From: Zhihengliuella sp. ISTPL4
Lineage (GTDB): Bacteria; Actinomycetota; Actinomycetes; Actinomycetales; Microbacteriaceae
Reading direction: 5' to 3'
Length of the DNA stretch: 64,000 nt
Assembly: GCF_002848265.1 (NCBI RefSeq)
Contig: NZ_CP025422.1
Location: 2,696,727-2,760,726, forward strand
Each line of letters opens with the position of its first letter. Positions within the stretch are counted from its first letter, which is position 1. This document shows positions 9,673 to 18,021 of this stretch, piece after piece. Position numbers and translations under genes: made by a program. The notes under the pieces were generated by a model that did no database searches, had not been told where the DNA came from, and saw nothing but the letters and a program-made list of their open reading frames with translations.

Positions 9673-10410
9673 GTGCCGAACCCTCCAGAGGAGTCGCTGA
9701 CCACACGGGGACTCGCCGCCCGTGTCGGCTACTCCGTGCAGCAAGTGCGCGACCTCGAGCGCTTGGGCGTGATCCCGCCGGCCGTACGAGCGGCGAACGG
9801 ATACCGGCAGTTCGGTGCGAGCCACCTGACGGCGCTGCGCGTCTACCGTGCGATGGCCGCCGCCCTCGGTCCGGTCCCGGCGCGGGCGCTCGTGCCAGGC
9901 CTCGTCGCCGGGACGGTCGCGGAGGCTGCCGAACGGATCGACGTCCTGCACGCGGAGCTCGCGGCCGAACGGGCTCGGGTGAAGGAGGCGCTGCGGGCAC
10001 TGGACGTCGCGCTCGCCGAGGCCGACGAGGTGTTCACCGCCGAGGACGCCCTGAGCATCGGCGAGCTCGCGCAGGCGCTCGGCGTCCGTCCCTCGGCGCT
10101 GCGGCACTGGGAGCGGGAGGGCCTCGTGCGGCCCGTGCGCACCCCGACCACCGCCGCCTCGCGGACGTACGGCGCGACAGCCATCACGGAGGCACGGATC
10201 GTCGCGGCCCTGCGCGCGGGCGGCTACGGCATCCCGGCGATCTCCGTCCTCATCGAGCGGGTGCGGGCGCGGAGCGGTCCGGCGGAAGTGCGGGATGTCC
10301 TCGCCGCCCGCCTGGCCGACCTCACCCGCCGCAGCGTCGCACTCCTCGCCGCCGCCGGGCACGTCCACGACCTCCTCGTCGACCGGACGGACGCGGCGCC
10401 CGCGGACTGA
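9673..10410 (+). CDS. regulator with two MerR-type DNA-binding domains
   Basis: 245 residues from the GTG at 9673, which has GGGAG seven bases upstream; an ATG at 9637 is possible but leaves only 26 bases to the divergent gene. The first MerR helix-turn-helix (about 7-70) reads TRGLAARVGYSVQQVRDLERLGVIPPA with wing NGYRQFG. A coiled linker follows, then a second complete MerR module (about 128-195), SIGELAQALGVRPSALRHWEREGLVRP with RTYGATAITEARIV. Normal MerR proteins have one module and dimerise; this one is an internal duplication. Likely target: the divergent DUF6194/Imm-5-like pair. Confidence 0.85.
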   Translation: MPNPPEESLTTRGLAARVGYSVQQVRDLERLGVIPPAVRAANGYRQFGASHLTALRVYRAMAAALGPVPARALVPGLVAGTVAEAAERIDVLHAELAAERARVKEALRALDVALAEADEVFTAEDALSIGELAQALGVRPSALRHWEREGLVRPVRTPTTAASRTYGATAITEARIVAALRAGGYGIPAISVLIERVRARSGPAEVRDVLAARLADLTRRSVALLAAAGHVHDLLVDRTDAAPAD

Positions 10411-10429
10411 CGCCGATGATGGTCGGCGA

Positions 10430-11185
10430 TCACGCGACGTTCGCGCCCCCGACCTGCGCGTGAAGCTCGGCGATCAGCGGATTCTCGTCGAGAGGATCGG
10501 CGATGACCGCATCCACCGCATCGAGCGACACCACGGGGTACCGGGAGACCGCACCGATCTTCTCCTCGCTCGCCAACACGATCGTCTCCGCGCACCGCGT
10601 GGCGAGAGCCCGCTTCGTGACGGCATCGTCCAGCTCGCCGGTGGTGAAGCCGGCGACCGGGTGGGCCCCGGTCACCCCCAGGAAGAAGACGTCGGCGGCG
10701 AGATGTTGCACGGCCTCCATCGCCAGCGCGCCGCCGGCAACCATCGAGTGCCGGGTGAGCTCCCCGCCGATGAGGATCACCCGCGCGTCGGAGTGCTCGG
10801 CTACGGCCAGAGCCACGGCCGGGCTCGGAGTGATCACCGTGAGATCGCCGTCGGCCGGAAGGAGGCGGGCCATGGCGAGAGTCGTGGTGCCGCCGTCCAG
10901 CACGATGGTCGACCCAGGCCGGATGCGGGCGACGGCCGCGAGGGCGACGCGCCCCTTGCTGTCCGTGGCCACCGTGGCGCGCTCCGCGACCGGCCGGTCC
11001 GCGGCGGGCACCGGGATGGCACCACCGTAGACGCGGAGCAGACGGCCTTCCTCCGCGAGCTCGCGGAGGTCGCGGCGGATGGCGTCGTCCGAGACCCCGA
11101 GGTCCGCGGCGACGTCTTTCGCCACGACTCGGCCTTCCCGGTCGAGAAGGGCGAGCAGGTGATCCTTGCGCTGGGCGGCGAGCAT
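10430..11185 (-). CDS. DeoR-family sugar-metabolism regulator
   Basis: 251 residues. The N-terminal helix-turn-helix reads KDVAADLGVSDDAIRRDLRELAEEG, then the DeoR-type sensor domain with GGTTTLAMA and the ends LGVTGAH ... LASEEKIGAVS. Members usually bind phosphorylated sugars. The ATG at 11185 follows GAGG six bases upstream. It is divergent from the small gene at 11240; the gap contains tandem 10-base repeats typical of a DeoR operator. No sugar kinase or transporter is adjacent. Confidence 0.9.
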   Translation of the reverse strand: MLAAQRKDHLLALLDREGRVVAKDVAADLGVSDDAIRRDLRELAEEGRLLRVYGGAIPVPAADRPVAERATVATDSKGRVALAAVARIRPGSTIVLDGGTTTLAMARLLPADGDLTVITPSPAVALAVAEHSDARVILIGGELTRHSMVAGGALAMEAVQHLAADVFFLGVTGAHPVAGFTTGELDDAVTKRALATRCAETIVLASEEKIGAVSRYPVVSLDAVDAVIADPLDENPLIAELHAQVGGANVA

Positions 11186-11200
11186 GTGTTTCCTCACGAA

Positions 11201-11220
11201 GTTGCACGTTCTTGCATGTT
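11201..11220. promoter_or_regulatory. tandem 10-bp repeat, likely DeoR operator
   Basis: GTTGCACGTT is followed directly by CTTGCATGTT; the two units agree at 8 of 10 positions. They lie 16 bases from the DeoR start codon and 20 bases from the divergent start. Confidence 0.5.
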
Positions 11221-11239
11221 TCAGACTACAGTCATCCGC

Positions 11240-11605
11240 ATGACGAAACCACTTCTCATCCTCATCGCCGGTCCTTACCGCTCGGGGACCGGCGGCGACC
11301 CTGCCCTCATCGCCCGCAATCTCGCGACCCTCGAAGAGGCTGCGGGTCCGATCTTCCGCCTCGGACACGTGCCGATGATCGGGGAGTGGGCCGCGCTTCC
11401 CATCCTCCGCACCCTCGACGCGGCCGAAGCGGAAAGCGGTGACGTGATGTACGAGACGGCGCACCGCCTCCTTCAGCATTGCGATGCGGTGCTGCGCCTC
11501 CCGGGGGCATCGGCGGGTGCGGATCAGGACATCGCCATCGCCACGGAGCGCGGGCTGCCCGTCTACCGATCGCTGGAGGAGATCCCGGCCGCCGCGACTC
11601 CGTAG
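11240..11605 (+). CDS. DUF4406 / nucleoside deoxyribosyltransferase-like protein
   Basis: 121 residues. The fold is given by LLILIAGPYRSG near the start, HVPMIGEWAALPI in the middle and LLQHCDAVLRLPGASAGADQDIAIATERGLPVYRSLEEI (quoted in parts): a Rossmann-like domain of the nucleoside 2-deoxyribosyltransferase/DUF4406 group, with the substrate-handling acidic residue plausibly in GADQD. Enzyme activity is not proved by sequence. It is divergent from the DeoR regulator and probably under its control. Confidence 0.7.
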   Translation: MTKPLLILIAGPYRSGTGGDPALIARNLATLEEAAGPIFRLGHVPMIGEWAALPILRTLDAAEAESGDVMYETAHRLLQHCDAVLRLPGASAGADQDIAIATERGLPVYRSLEEIPAAATP

Positions 11606-11614
11606 GCTGGGGGC

Positions 11615-11791
11615 ATGACCAAGAACATCTGGACCGTCCTCGGCGTCATCCTCGCCGTCGTGATCGCGTGGTGGATCGTCAGTGCGCTGTTCTCGGTGCT
11701 CTGGTTCATCGCGAAGCTCGCCATCGTCGCGGTCGTCGCCGTGGTGGTCTTCCTCGTGCTGCGCAGCCTCTTCACCCGCGGCGCCGACTGA
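11615..11791 (+). CDS. small two-helix membrane protein
   Basis: 58 residues beginning MTKNIWTVLGVILAVVIAWW and ending with a short basic/acidic tail (RSLFTRGAD). Two hydrophobic stretches cover most of the chain. The ATG is preceded by CTGGGGGC and starts 9 bases after the stop of the previous gene, so the two are probably cotranscribed. No family recognised; the composition and the clean stop just before a hairpin support a real gene. Confidence 0.65.
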   Translation: MTKNIWTVLGVILAVVIAWWIVSALFSVLWFIAKLAIVAVVAVVVFLVLRSLFTRGAD

Positions 11792-11798
11792 CGCGAAT

Positions 11799-11843
11799 CG
11801 CCCACCTTGCGGCAGATCGGCCGGTTTCGCCGCAAAGTGGGCG
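11799..11843. terminator. bidirectional hairpin between convergent genes
   Basis: Arms 11799-11813 CGCCCACCTTGCGGC and 11829-11843 GCCGCAAAGTGGGCG pair at 14 of 15 positions around a 15-base loop. It lies between a rightward stop at 11791 and a leftward stop at 11856. There is no T-tract. Confidence 0.6.
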
Positions 11844-11855
11844 ACGCGAACGGGG

Positions 11856-13220
11856 TCAGAGGCGGTACTGGGCGGCGCGGTGCGTGGGCTCGACCCGGTC
11901 GCCGCGGCCGTGCAGCTTGTGGCGGAGCGTGCCGGGGACGTACTCCTCGGGGTAGGCGCCCCGCTCCCGCAGCACCGGGATGACGTGCTCGATGACGTCC
12001 TGCCAGGTGCCGGGGGTGACCGCGTACGCGAGGTTGAAGCCGTCGATGTCGGTCTCCTCGACCCACGACTGCAGCTCGTCGGCGATCTCCACTCCGGACC
12101 CGACGATCGTCGGCCCGAGCCCGCCGATGGCGTTGTGGCGGCCGAAGTCCCCCACCGTCCACTCGCGACCGAGGTCGGCCTCCTCCTTCAGATGCTGCAG
12201 CACCGACTGGATCGCGTTCGACTCGACGTTCCCGACGGGTTCGTCCTCGCCGTACTGCGACAGGTCGACGCCCATCCATCCCGACATGAAGGTGAGCGCT
12301 CCCTCCGGGCTCGCATAGGAGAGGTACTCGGCGTGCTTCGCGGCCGCCTCCTCGCTCGTCGCCGCCGTGATCACCGTCAGCAGCGTGTAGATGCGGGCGT
12401 CATACCGGCCACGTCCCGCGGCCTCGAGGGCATCGCGGATCCGCTTCACGGTTCCGGCGAGCACCTCTTTCGAGGGGGCTGCGACGAAGATGGCCTCGGC
12501 GTTCTCGGCCGCGAACTTCACCCCACGCGGGCTCGCGCCGGCCTGATAGATCACCGGAGTGCGCTGCGGCGACGGCTCCGAGATGTGGATGCCGGGCACG
12601 GAGAAGTGCTTCCCCTCGTGCCGGATCGGATGCACCTTCGACGGGTCGGTGAAGATGCCGCGCTCGCGGTCCTCCACCACGGCGTCGTCCTCCCACGAGC
12701 CCTCCCAGAGCTTGTAGAGCACCTCGACGTACTCGTCCGCGTGGTCGTAGCGGTCGTCGTGGGCGAGCTGGTCCTCCTGGCCCATGTTGCGCGCGGCGCT
12801 GGGAAGGTAGCCGGTGACGACGTTCCAGCCGACGCGGCCCTGTGTGAGGTGGTCGAGCGTGCTCAGGCGGCGCGCGAAAGGATAGGGGTGTTCGAACGCG
12901 GTGCCCGCGGTGACGCCGAACCCCAGGTGCTCGGTCACCGCGGCCATCGCGCTGACCAGGAGGATCGGGTCGTTCACCGGCACCTGCGCGCCGTTGCGGA
13001 TGGCCGCCTCGTTCGTGCCGCCGTAGACGTCGTAGGTGCCGAGCACGTCGGCGATGAAGATGCCGTCGAAGGTCGCGCTCTCCAGCAGCTTCGCCAGGTC
13101 AGTCCAGTAGGAGAGGGTGTTGTACTGGCGGGACCGGTCGTCCGGATGCCGCCACAGGCCGGACGACTGGTGGGCGACGCAGTTCATGTCGAAGGCGTTG
13201 AAGCGGATCTGCCGGGTCAT
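11856..13220 (-). CDS. NtaA/SnaA/DszA-type FMN-dependent monooxygenase
   Basis: 454 residues, the usual length for the NtaA/SnaA/DszA branch of the bacterial luciferase superfamily. These TIM-barrel enzymes use reduced FMN from a separate reductase and O2 to oxidise chelators, sulfones or similar compounds. Family features: MNCVAHQSSGLWRHPDD near the start, TFDGIFIADVLGTYDVY, TLDHLTQGRVGWNVVTGY and PVIYQAGASPRG. Start at 13220 (ATG); no strong ribosome site. No flavin reductase gene is adjacent, so the partner must be elsewhere. Substrate cannot be told. Confidence 0.9.
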   Translation of the reverse strand: MTRQIRFNAFDMNCVAHQSSGLWRHPDDRSRQYNTLSYWTDLAKLLESATFDGIFIADVLGTYDVYGGTNEAAIRNGAQVPVNDPILLVSAMAAVTEHLGFGVTAGTAFEHPYPFARRLSTLDHLTQGRVGWNVVTGYLPSAARNMGQEDQLAHDDRYDHADEYVEVLYKLWEGSWEDDAVVEDRERGIFTDPSKVHPIRHEGKHFSVPGIHISEPSPQRTPVIYQAGASPRGVKFAAENAEAIFVAAPSKEVLAGTVKRIRDALEAAGRGRYDARIYTLLTVITAATSEEAAAKHAEYLSYASPEGALTFMSGWMGVDLSQYGEDEPVGNVESNAIQSVLQHLKEEADLGREWTVGDFGRHNAIGGLGPTIVGSGVEIADELQSWVEETDIDGFNLAYAVTPGTWQDVIEHVIPVLRERGAYPEEYVPGTLRHKLHGRGDRVEPTHRAAQYRL

Positions 13221-13291
13221 GACCCCATGAAACGGGACCGGACGGCATCGAGGCGAGCGACGGCGACACGCACCGAAACAATCGCGGCGCG

Positions 13292-13999
13292 TCAGGCCTC
13301 GTCGTCCGGGCGGCGGGGGCTCGGATCGGGCGGGAGGATCTCGATCGGAGGGGAGGCCTGTCGCTGCGCCCGCCACCAGATCACGAACCCGACCGCCGTG
13401 AAGACGCCGTAGAAGACGTACATGAGTCCGGTCGCGTAGTAGCCGGAGCTGAACAGCAGCGGCACCCCGACGACGTCCACGGCGATCCAGATGAGCCAGA
13501 ACTCGGTCCAGCCCTTGGCCATGCCGTACGTCGCGAGTAACGAGCCGACGAAGGTCCAGGCGTCGGCCCAGACCGGCTCCCACGAGCCGAGGGCCCGGAA
13601 CAGCGGGGTGAGAGCGACGGTCCCGATGACGAGCGCGAGGACCAACCCGATCCGGGCGCGGGTCGGCGCCCACCGTGGCACGATGCGGCCGCCGTCCGCG
13701 TTCCGCCAGCGGATCCACCCGTAGATCGCAACGGCGATGAACATGATCTGCCGCCCGGCCTGGCCGAGGAGATGCGGGAGCGACGGGTCGGGGCTCAGGG
13801 CGGAACCGAGGAACACCGTCAGCAGCAGGACGTTGCCGACGATGCCGACCGGCCAGGCCCAGACCTTCCGGCGCATGCCGCCGAGAGCGCTCGCAAGTCC
13901 GAACGCGTTCCCGACGACCTCACGCACCAGGAGGGTCTGCCCGCCCGGCAGCACCCAGGAGGAGGAGAAGGCGTCGACGAGCCACTGCAGGAAGCCCAT
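13292..13999 (-). CDS. pnuC: PnuC-type nicotinamide riboside/mononucleotide transporter
   Basis: 235 residues, seven hydrophobic helices. The segments WAWPVGIVGNVLLLTVF, GRQIMFIAVAIYGWIRWRN and TEFWLIWIAVDVVGVPLLF carry the Trp/Asn/Tyr-rich pattern of PnuC transporters that import a vitamin for NAD synthesis by facilitated diffusion. Last gene of a DUF808-GNAT-pnuC unit; its ATG at 13999 is 2 bases from the GNAT stop. No NAD riboswitch or nadR kinase is visible. Confidence 0.9.
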   Translation of the reverse strand: MGFLQWLVDAFSSSWVLPGGQTLLVREVVGNAFGLASALGGMRRKVWAWPVGIVGNVLLLTVFLGSALSPDPSLPHLLGQAGRQIMFIAVAIYGWIRWRNADGGRIVPRWAPTRARIGLVLALVIGTVALTPLFRALGSWEPVWADAWTFVGSLLATYGMAKGWTEFWLIWIAVDVVGVPLLFSSGYYATGLMYVFYGVFTAVGFVIWWRAQRQASPPIEILPPDPSPRRPDDEA

Positions 14000-14001
14000 C
14001 G

Positions 14002-14529
14002 CTAGAGCGCCGCGTCGGGGGTGGGGCGCTCGTCGAGCACGAGCTGCAGCATGCTGAGGTCGAGCCAGCGGCCGAACTTCGCGCCGACCTGGGGCATGCG
14101 GCCCACCTCCCGGAAGCCGAGGCGTTCGTGCAGGGCGATGGAGGCGGTGTTGCCGCTCTCGACCCCGCCGATCATCACGTGCATCCCGTCGGCCCTGGCC
14201 CGGGCGATGAGTTCCGTCATGAGCTTCGTGCCGATGCCGCGGCCGCGCTGATCGCCGCGCACGTAGACGGAGTGCTCGACGGTGAGGCGGTAACCGCTGT
14301 GCGGGCGCCACTGGGCGTAGGACGCATAGCCCACCACCCCGCTCTCGTCGGCGGCGACGATGACGGGATAGCCCCGCGCGGTCCGGTCGGCGAGCCAGGC
14401 CTCCCGGTCGGCGCGATCCACCGCCTCCTCGTTCCAGATCGCGGTCGTGTGCACGACGGCGTGATTGTGGATCTCGGTGATCGTGTCGAGATCGGCGCTC
14501 TCGGCGGCCCTGAGGTGCGCGGCGGTCAT
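14002..14529 (-). CDS. GNAT acetyltransferase, phosphinothricin-acetyltransferase type
   Basis: 175 residues, close to Pat/Bar/YwnH enzymes. Typical features: AAESADLDTITEIHNHAV at the start, EHSVYVRGDQRGRGIGTKLM (the acetyl-CoA pyrophosphate loop, R-G-x-G-I-G), GGVESGNTASIALHERLGF and the end segment GRWLDLSMLQL. Such enzymes N-acetylate phosphinothricin, methionine sulfoximine or related amines. It is the middle gene of a tightly packed operon, with 2-base gaps on both sides. Confidence 0.9.
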   Translation of the reverse strand: MTAAHLRAAESADLDTITEIHNHAVVHTTAIWNEEAVDRADREAWLADRTARGYPVIVAADESGVVGYASYAQWRPHSGYRLTVEHSVYVRGDQRGRGIGTKLMTELIARARADGMHVMIGGVESGNTASIALHERLGFREVGRMPQVGAKFGRWLDLSMLQLVLDERPTPDAAL

Positions 14530-14531
14530 CG

Positions 14532-15449
14532 TCAGACGTGGATGTCGGCGGGCGACGCCTCGCCCTCGTGGAAGCTGGGCTTCTTACCGAAGAGCTTCGC
14601 GATGCCGAGGACGATGCCGACGATCACGAGACCCCAGACGAGTCCGGCGATGGCGGAGATGATCGTGTCGACCACCCACACCACGAAGCCGCCGAGGGGC
14701 TCGAGCGCGTGCTCGACCGCATGCAGCATGTCGGCCGGCGCGTGCAGCCCGACCTCGCCGAGGTTGATGAGGACGAGGTGTCCGCCCACCCAGAGCATGG
14801 CGACGGTGCCGAGCACGCTGATGAAGCGGAAGACCGCGGGCATGGACCGGACGATCCGGGTGCCGGTGTGCCGCACGCGCTGCACGGGGTTCTTCGCCAT
14901 CTTCAGGCCGATGTCGTCGATCTTCACCAGGAGCGCCACGGCGCCGTACACGGCGACGGTCATGAGCAGCGCGATCACGGCGAGGATGGCCAGCGTCGAC
15001 CAGATGTCGAGTCCCTTGTCGAGGCTGGCCAGTGAGATGAGCATGATCTCGGTGGAGAGGATGAGGTCGGTGCGGACGGCGCCGAGCACGAGCTTCCTCT
15101 CGTCGCGGGCGCCCTCATCGGCATGGCCGTGGTGCACGCCGAACCACTCGAGCACCTTCTCCGCACCCTCGAAGCAGAGGTACGAGCCGCCGAGGATCAG
15201 CAGGTACGGGAGCACCCACGGCGCGAAGGCCGTGAGCAGCAGCGCGATCGGGATGATGATGACGAACTTGTTCACCAGCGATCCGAGGGCGATCTTGCCG
15301 ACCACGGGGAGCTCGCGGGCCGGCGTGATGCCCTGCACGTACTGCGGGGTGACGGCGGCGTCGTCGATGACGACTCCGGCGGCCTTCGCCGACGCCTTCA
15401 TCGCGGCACTCAGGATGTCGTCGACGACGGCGAGCAGTCCAACGGACAT
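14532..15449 (-). CDS. DUF808 (YedI-like) membrane protein
   Basis: 305 residues. Features of the family: SVGLLAVVDDILSAAMKASAKAAGVVIDDAAVTPQYV (quoted for recognition in parts: start SVGLLAVVDDI), a central soluble loop with HHGHADEGARDERK and TDLILSTEIMLISLA, and about six membrane helices, ending with a short hydrophilic tail. Function is unknown. It leads the operon with a GNAT enzyme and pnuC; the start ATG follows AGAGGA. Confidence 0.88.
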   Translation of the reverse strand: MSVGLLAVVDDILSAAMKASAKAAGVVIDDAAVTPQYVQGITPARELPVVGKIALGSLVNKFVIIIPIALLLTAFAPWVLPYLLILGGSYLCFEGAEKVLEWFGVHHGHADEGARDERKLVLGAVRTDLILSTEIMLISLASLDKGLDIWSTLAILAVIALLMTVAVYGAVALLVKIDDIGLKMAKNPVQRVRHTGTRIVRSMPAVFRFISVLGTVAMLWVGGHLVLINLGEVGLHAPADMLHAVEHALEPLGGFVVWVVDTIISAIAGLVWGLVIVGIVLGIAKLFGKKPSFHEGEASPADIHV

Positions 15450-15497
15450 GCGGGTCCTCTTTCCGTGGGTGGGAAATCAGACTACCGAGTGGAGGGC

Positions 15498-16220
15498 TCA
15501 GGCCCGTACGTCCTCCGCGGTCGCCAGCACGCGCTGCAGCGGCTGGTAGTGCTCGATGACCGCCTGACGATAGCGCTCGACGTCGCCCGAGCGCGCGGCG
15601 TCGAGCATGTCGCCGTGCGCCTTGGCGGTCTTGTGGATGTCATCGGGCTGCGCGATGCCGAGCTGCGGGAGCACGGCGGTGTGCACGTCCCAGAAGGCGC
15701 CGACGAGCTGGCCGACGAGGCGGTTGTCGATCGCGCCGAAGAGCCGCGTGTGGAACGCCCTGTCCTCGTCGAGGAAGTACTCCCCGCGGCCGGCCTTGTC
15801 GACCATCTCGGCCACGAGCTCGTCGAGCTCCGGGTCCTCCTGCGCCTGGGCGGCTTCGACCACGCGCTCGGCCATGGACAGGTCGAGGGCGAGGCGCACC
15901 TCGACGACCTCGCGCAGGGCCTGCAGCGACCCCTCGGGGGAGAGCACACCGCGGAAGACGAGCGCCTCGACCATCGGGTCCAACGACATCGGGCCCACGT
16001 AGGTGCCGTGTCCATGCCGGACGTCGACGATGTCGAGGGTGGAGAGCGTGCGGATCGCCTCGCGGACCGAGGAGCGCGATACGTCGAGCTCCTCGCAGAG
16101 CTCAGCCTCGGTCGGCAGAGGGTCGCCGGGGGTGAGTCCGCGCGTGAGGATGAGCTGCTTGATCTGATCCGCCGTCGTGGCTCGCCGCATCCGCGACGCC
16201 CTCCCCGTGGTGGACTTCAT
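15498..16220 (-). CDS. FadR-type GntR regulator of the sialic-acid operon
   Basis: 240 residues. The winged-helix GntR domain (about 14-80) has GDPLPTEAELCEELDVSRSSVREAIRTL (partial quotes) and GHGTYVG. The C-terminal all-helical FCD domain carries the metal-site pattern with D/H residues (DRAFHTRLFGAIDN and AHGDMLDAARSGD). It is divergent from the transporter-nan operon, with an 18-bp perfect palindrome in between, so it most likely represses that operon until an intermediate such as ManNAc-6-P or GlcNAc-6-P binds. Confidence 0.9.
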   Translation of the reverse strand: MKSTTGRASRMRRATTADQIKQLILTRGLTPGDPLPTEAELCEELDVSRSSVREAIRTLSTLDIVDVRHGHGTYVGPMSLDPMVEALVFRGVLSPEGSLQALREVVEVRLALDLSMAERVVEAAQAQEDPELDELVAEMVDKAGRGEYFLDEDRAFHTRLFGAIDNRLVGQLVGAFWDVHTAVLPQLGIAQPDDIHKTAKAHGDMLDAARSGDVERYRQAVIEHYQPLQRVLATAEDVRA

Positions 16221-16295
16221 AGGGTCCCTCTCCTGCCTGCCGGAAACGCTCCGATCTTCTCACTCTTGTGATCCGGTCGAACGTGTGTTTAGAGT

Positions 16296-16313
16296 ACATC
16301 AGACGTCTGATGT
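16296..16313. promoter_or_regulatory. 18-bp perfect palindrome, GntR operator
   Basis: ACATCAGACGTCTGATGT is an exact palindrome located 37 bases upstream of the substrate-binding protein start and 76 bases from the GntR start. Its TCAGACGTCTGA core is of the kind bound by FadR-subfamily repressors. Confidence 0.78.
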
Positions 16314-16349
16314 CCTCAAGGCGTCGCCCCCCCACCACTTGGAGCACAC

Positions 16350-17945
16350 ATGAACCGACACAGCACTCGCCGCCGCGCGGGTCGTCTCGCGATGGCGGTC
16401 GCCGGCACGGTCGCCGCGTCCCTCGCCCTCGCCGGCTGCGGCGGCGGCGCCGCCAGCACCGCCGAGAGCCCTGCGGCGAGCGACATCGACCCGGACGGCA
16501 TCATCGAGGCCGGGATCTCGTACACCCTGAACGGCAGCTTCGACCCGATGGTCGCGTCCGGCGCCGTGACGGTCTCGGCGAACTGGCACGTCTTCGAGGG
16601 GCTCGTCGACCTCGACCCCGTCACGCAGGAGCCGGCTCCCGCCCTGGCGGCCGACTTCCCGACGCAGGTCGATGACACGACCTACGACATCGACCTCCGT
16701 GAAGGTGCGACCTTCCAGAACGGCGACCCGGTCACCGCCGACGACGTGGTCTTCAGCTACGAGCGGGTCCTCGACCCCGCGAACAATTCGCTGTTCCGCT
16801 CCTTCGTGGACTTCATCGACACCGTCACCGCCGTCGACGAGGACACCGTCCGGATCACCACCGACTACCCGTTCTCCCTCATCGACGACCGTCTCGGCGT
16901 CGTCAAGATCGTGCCGAAGGCCGTGGTCGAGGCCGACCCCGAGGAGTTCGGCGCGAACCCGATCGGCTCCGGTCCCTACGCCCTCGTCTCCGCCGTCCCC
17001 GAGGACAAGATCGTCTTCGAGCGGTACGACGACTACAACGGCCCGCGTCCCGCGCTCGCTGCGGGCATGAACTGGAACCTCCTCGCCGACGCCTCCGCCC
17101 GCGTCACCGCCATGTCGACCGGCACGGTGCAGGCGATCGAGGACGTGCCGTACATCGACGCCGACGGGCTCGCCGCCTCGGCCGACGTCGAGAGCGTGCA
17201 GTCGTTCGGCCTCCTCTTCATGATGTTCAACACCCAGGCCGAGCCGTTCGACGACGTCCGCGTCCGCCAGGCCCTGCACTACGCGCTCGACATGGACAAG
17301 ATCATCGAGACCGGCATGCTCGGCAACGCCACCCCGGCCACGTCGTTCCTGCCCGAGGACTACCCGAACTACCACGAGGCCTCCACCGTCTACTCCTACG
17401 ACCCGGAGAAGGCGGAGGAGCTGCTGGCGGAGGCCGGCGTCTCCGACCTCGCGATCACGCTGCGCATGACGGACACCGGCTGGGTCAAGGAGGTGGCGCC
17501 GCTCATCAAGGAGTCCCTCGATGCGATCGGCATCGACACCACCCTCGACATCAGCCAGTCCGCGTCCATGTACGAGAAGGTCGACTCCGGCGACTACACC
17601 GTCGCCATCGCCCCCGGTGACCCGTCGGTGTTCGGCGTGGACCCCGACCTGCTCATGAACTGGTGGTACGGCGAGAACGTCTGGACCCAGACGCGCACCG
17701 CCTGGGCCGACTCCCCGGAGTACGCCGAGCTGCGCACGCTGCTCGACACCGCCGTCACCCAGGAGGGCGAGGAGCAGCAGGAGTCCTGGAACCAGGCGTA
17801 CGACCTGATCTCCGACCAGGCCGTGCTGTACCCGCTGTTCCACCGCAAGCTGCCCACCGCCTGGAGCTCGCAGGAGCTGGTCGGCTTCCAGCCGGTCCCC
17901 ACGACCGGACTGTCGTTCCTCGACGTCGGCGTGGCCGCGAAGTAG
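16350..17945 (+). CDS. family-5 substrate-binding lipoprotein, sialic-acid ABC importer
   Basis: 531 residues. Signal peptide with lipobox LALAGC (lipidated Cys about residue 31), then the SBP_bac_5 fold: AADFPTQVDDTTYDIDLREG, GDPVTADDVVFSYERVL and FDDVRVRQALHYALD are hallmark segments of peptide/nickel-type binding proteins. Position as first gene of an operon ending in nanA, a ROK kinase and nanE argues that it binds sialic acid, like SatA of Haemophilus ducreyi or the corynebacterial sia importer; this assignment rests on context. Lies just downstream of the GntR palindrome. Confidence 0.9.
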   Translation: MNRHSTRRRAGRLAMAVAGTVAASLALAGCGGGAASTAESPAASDIDPDGIIEAGISYTLNGSFDPMVASGAVTVSANWHVFEGLVDLDPVTQEPAPALAADFPTQVDDTTYDIDLREGATFQNGDPVTADDVVFSYERVLDPANNSLFRSFVDFIDTVTAVDEDTVRITTDYPFSLIDDRLGVVKIVPKAVVEADPEEFGANPIGSGPYALVSAVPEDKIVFERYDDYNGPRPALAAGMNWNLLADASARVTAMSTGTVQAIEDVPYIDADGLAASADVESVQSFGLLFMMFNTQAEPFDDVRVRQALHYALDMDKIIETGMLGNATPATSFLPEDYPNYHEASTVYSYDPEKAEELLAEAGVSDLAITLRMTDTGWVKEVAPLIKESLDAIGIDTTLDISQSASMYEKVDSGDYTVAIAPGDPSVFGVDPDLLMNWWYGENVWTQTRTAWADSPEYAELRTLLDTAVTQEGEEQQESWNQAYDLISDQAVLYPLFHRKLPTAWSSQELVGFQPVPTTGLSFLDVGVAAK

Positions 17946-18021
17946 CACCGGCCCGACAGGGCGGGGGCGCGCTCGCCCGAAGAGCGCGCCCCCGCCACCC
18001 CACCCCCGGAAGGAGCGGCAC

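Noticed and set aside
13292..15497. NAD or other riboswitch controlling pnuC.
   Set aside because: pnuC is the third gene of a packed operon with only 48 bases before the first gene, too short for a riboswitch.
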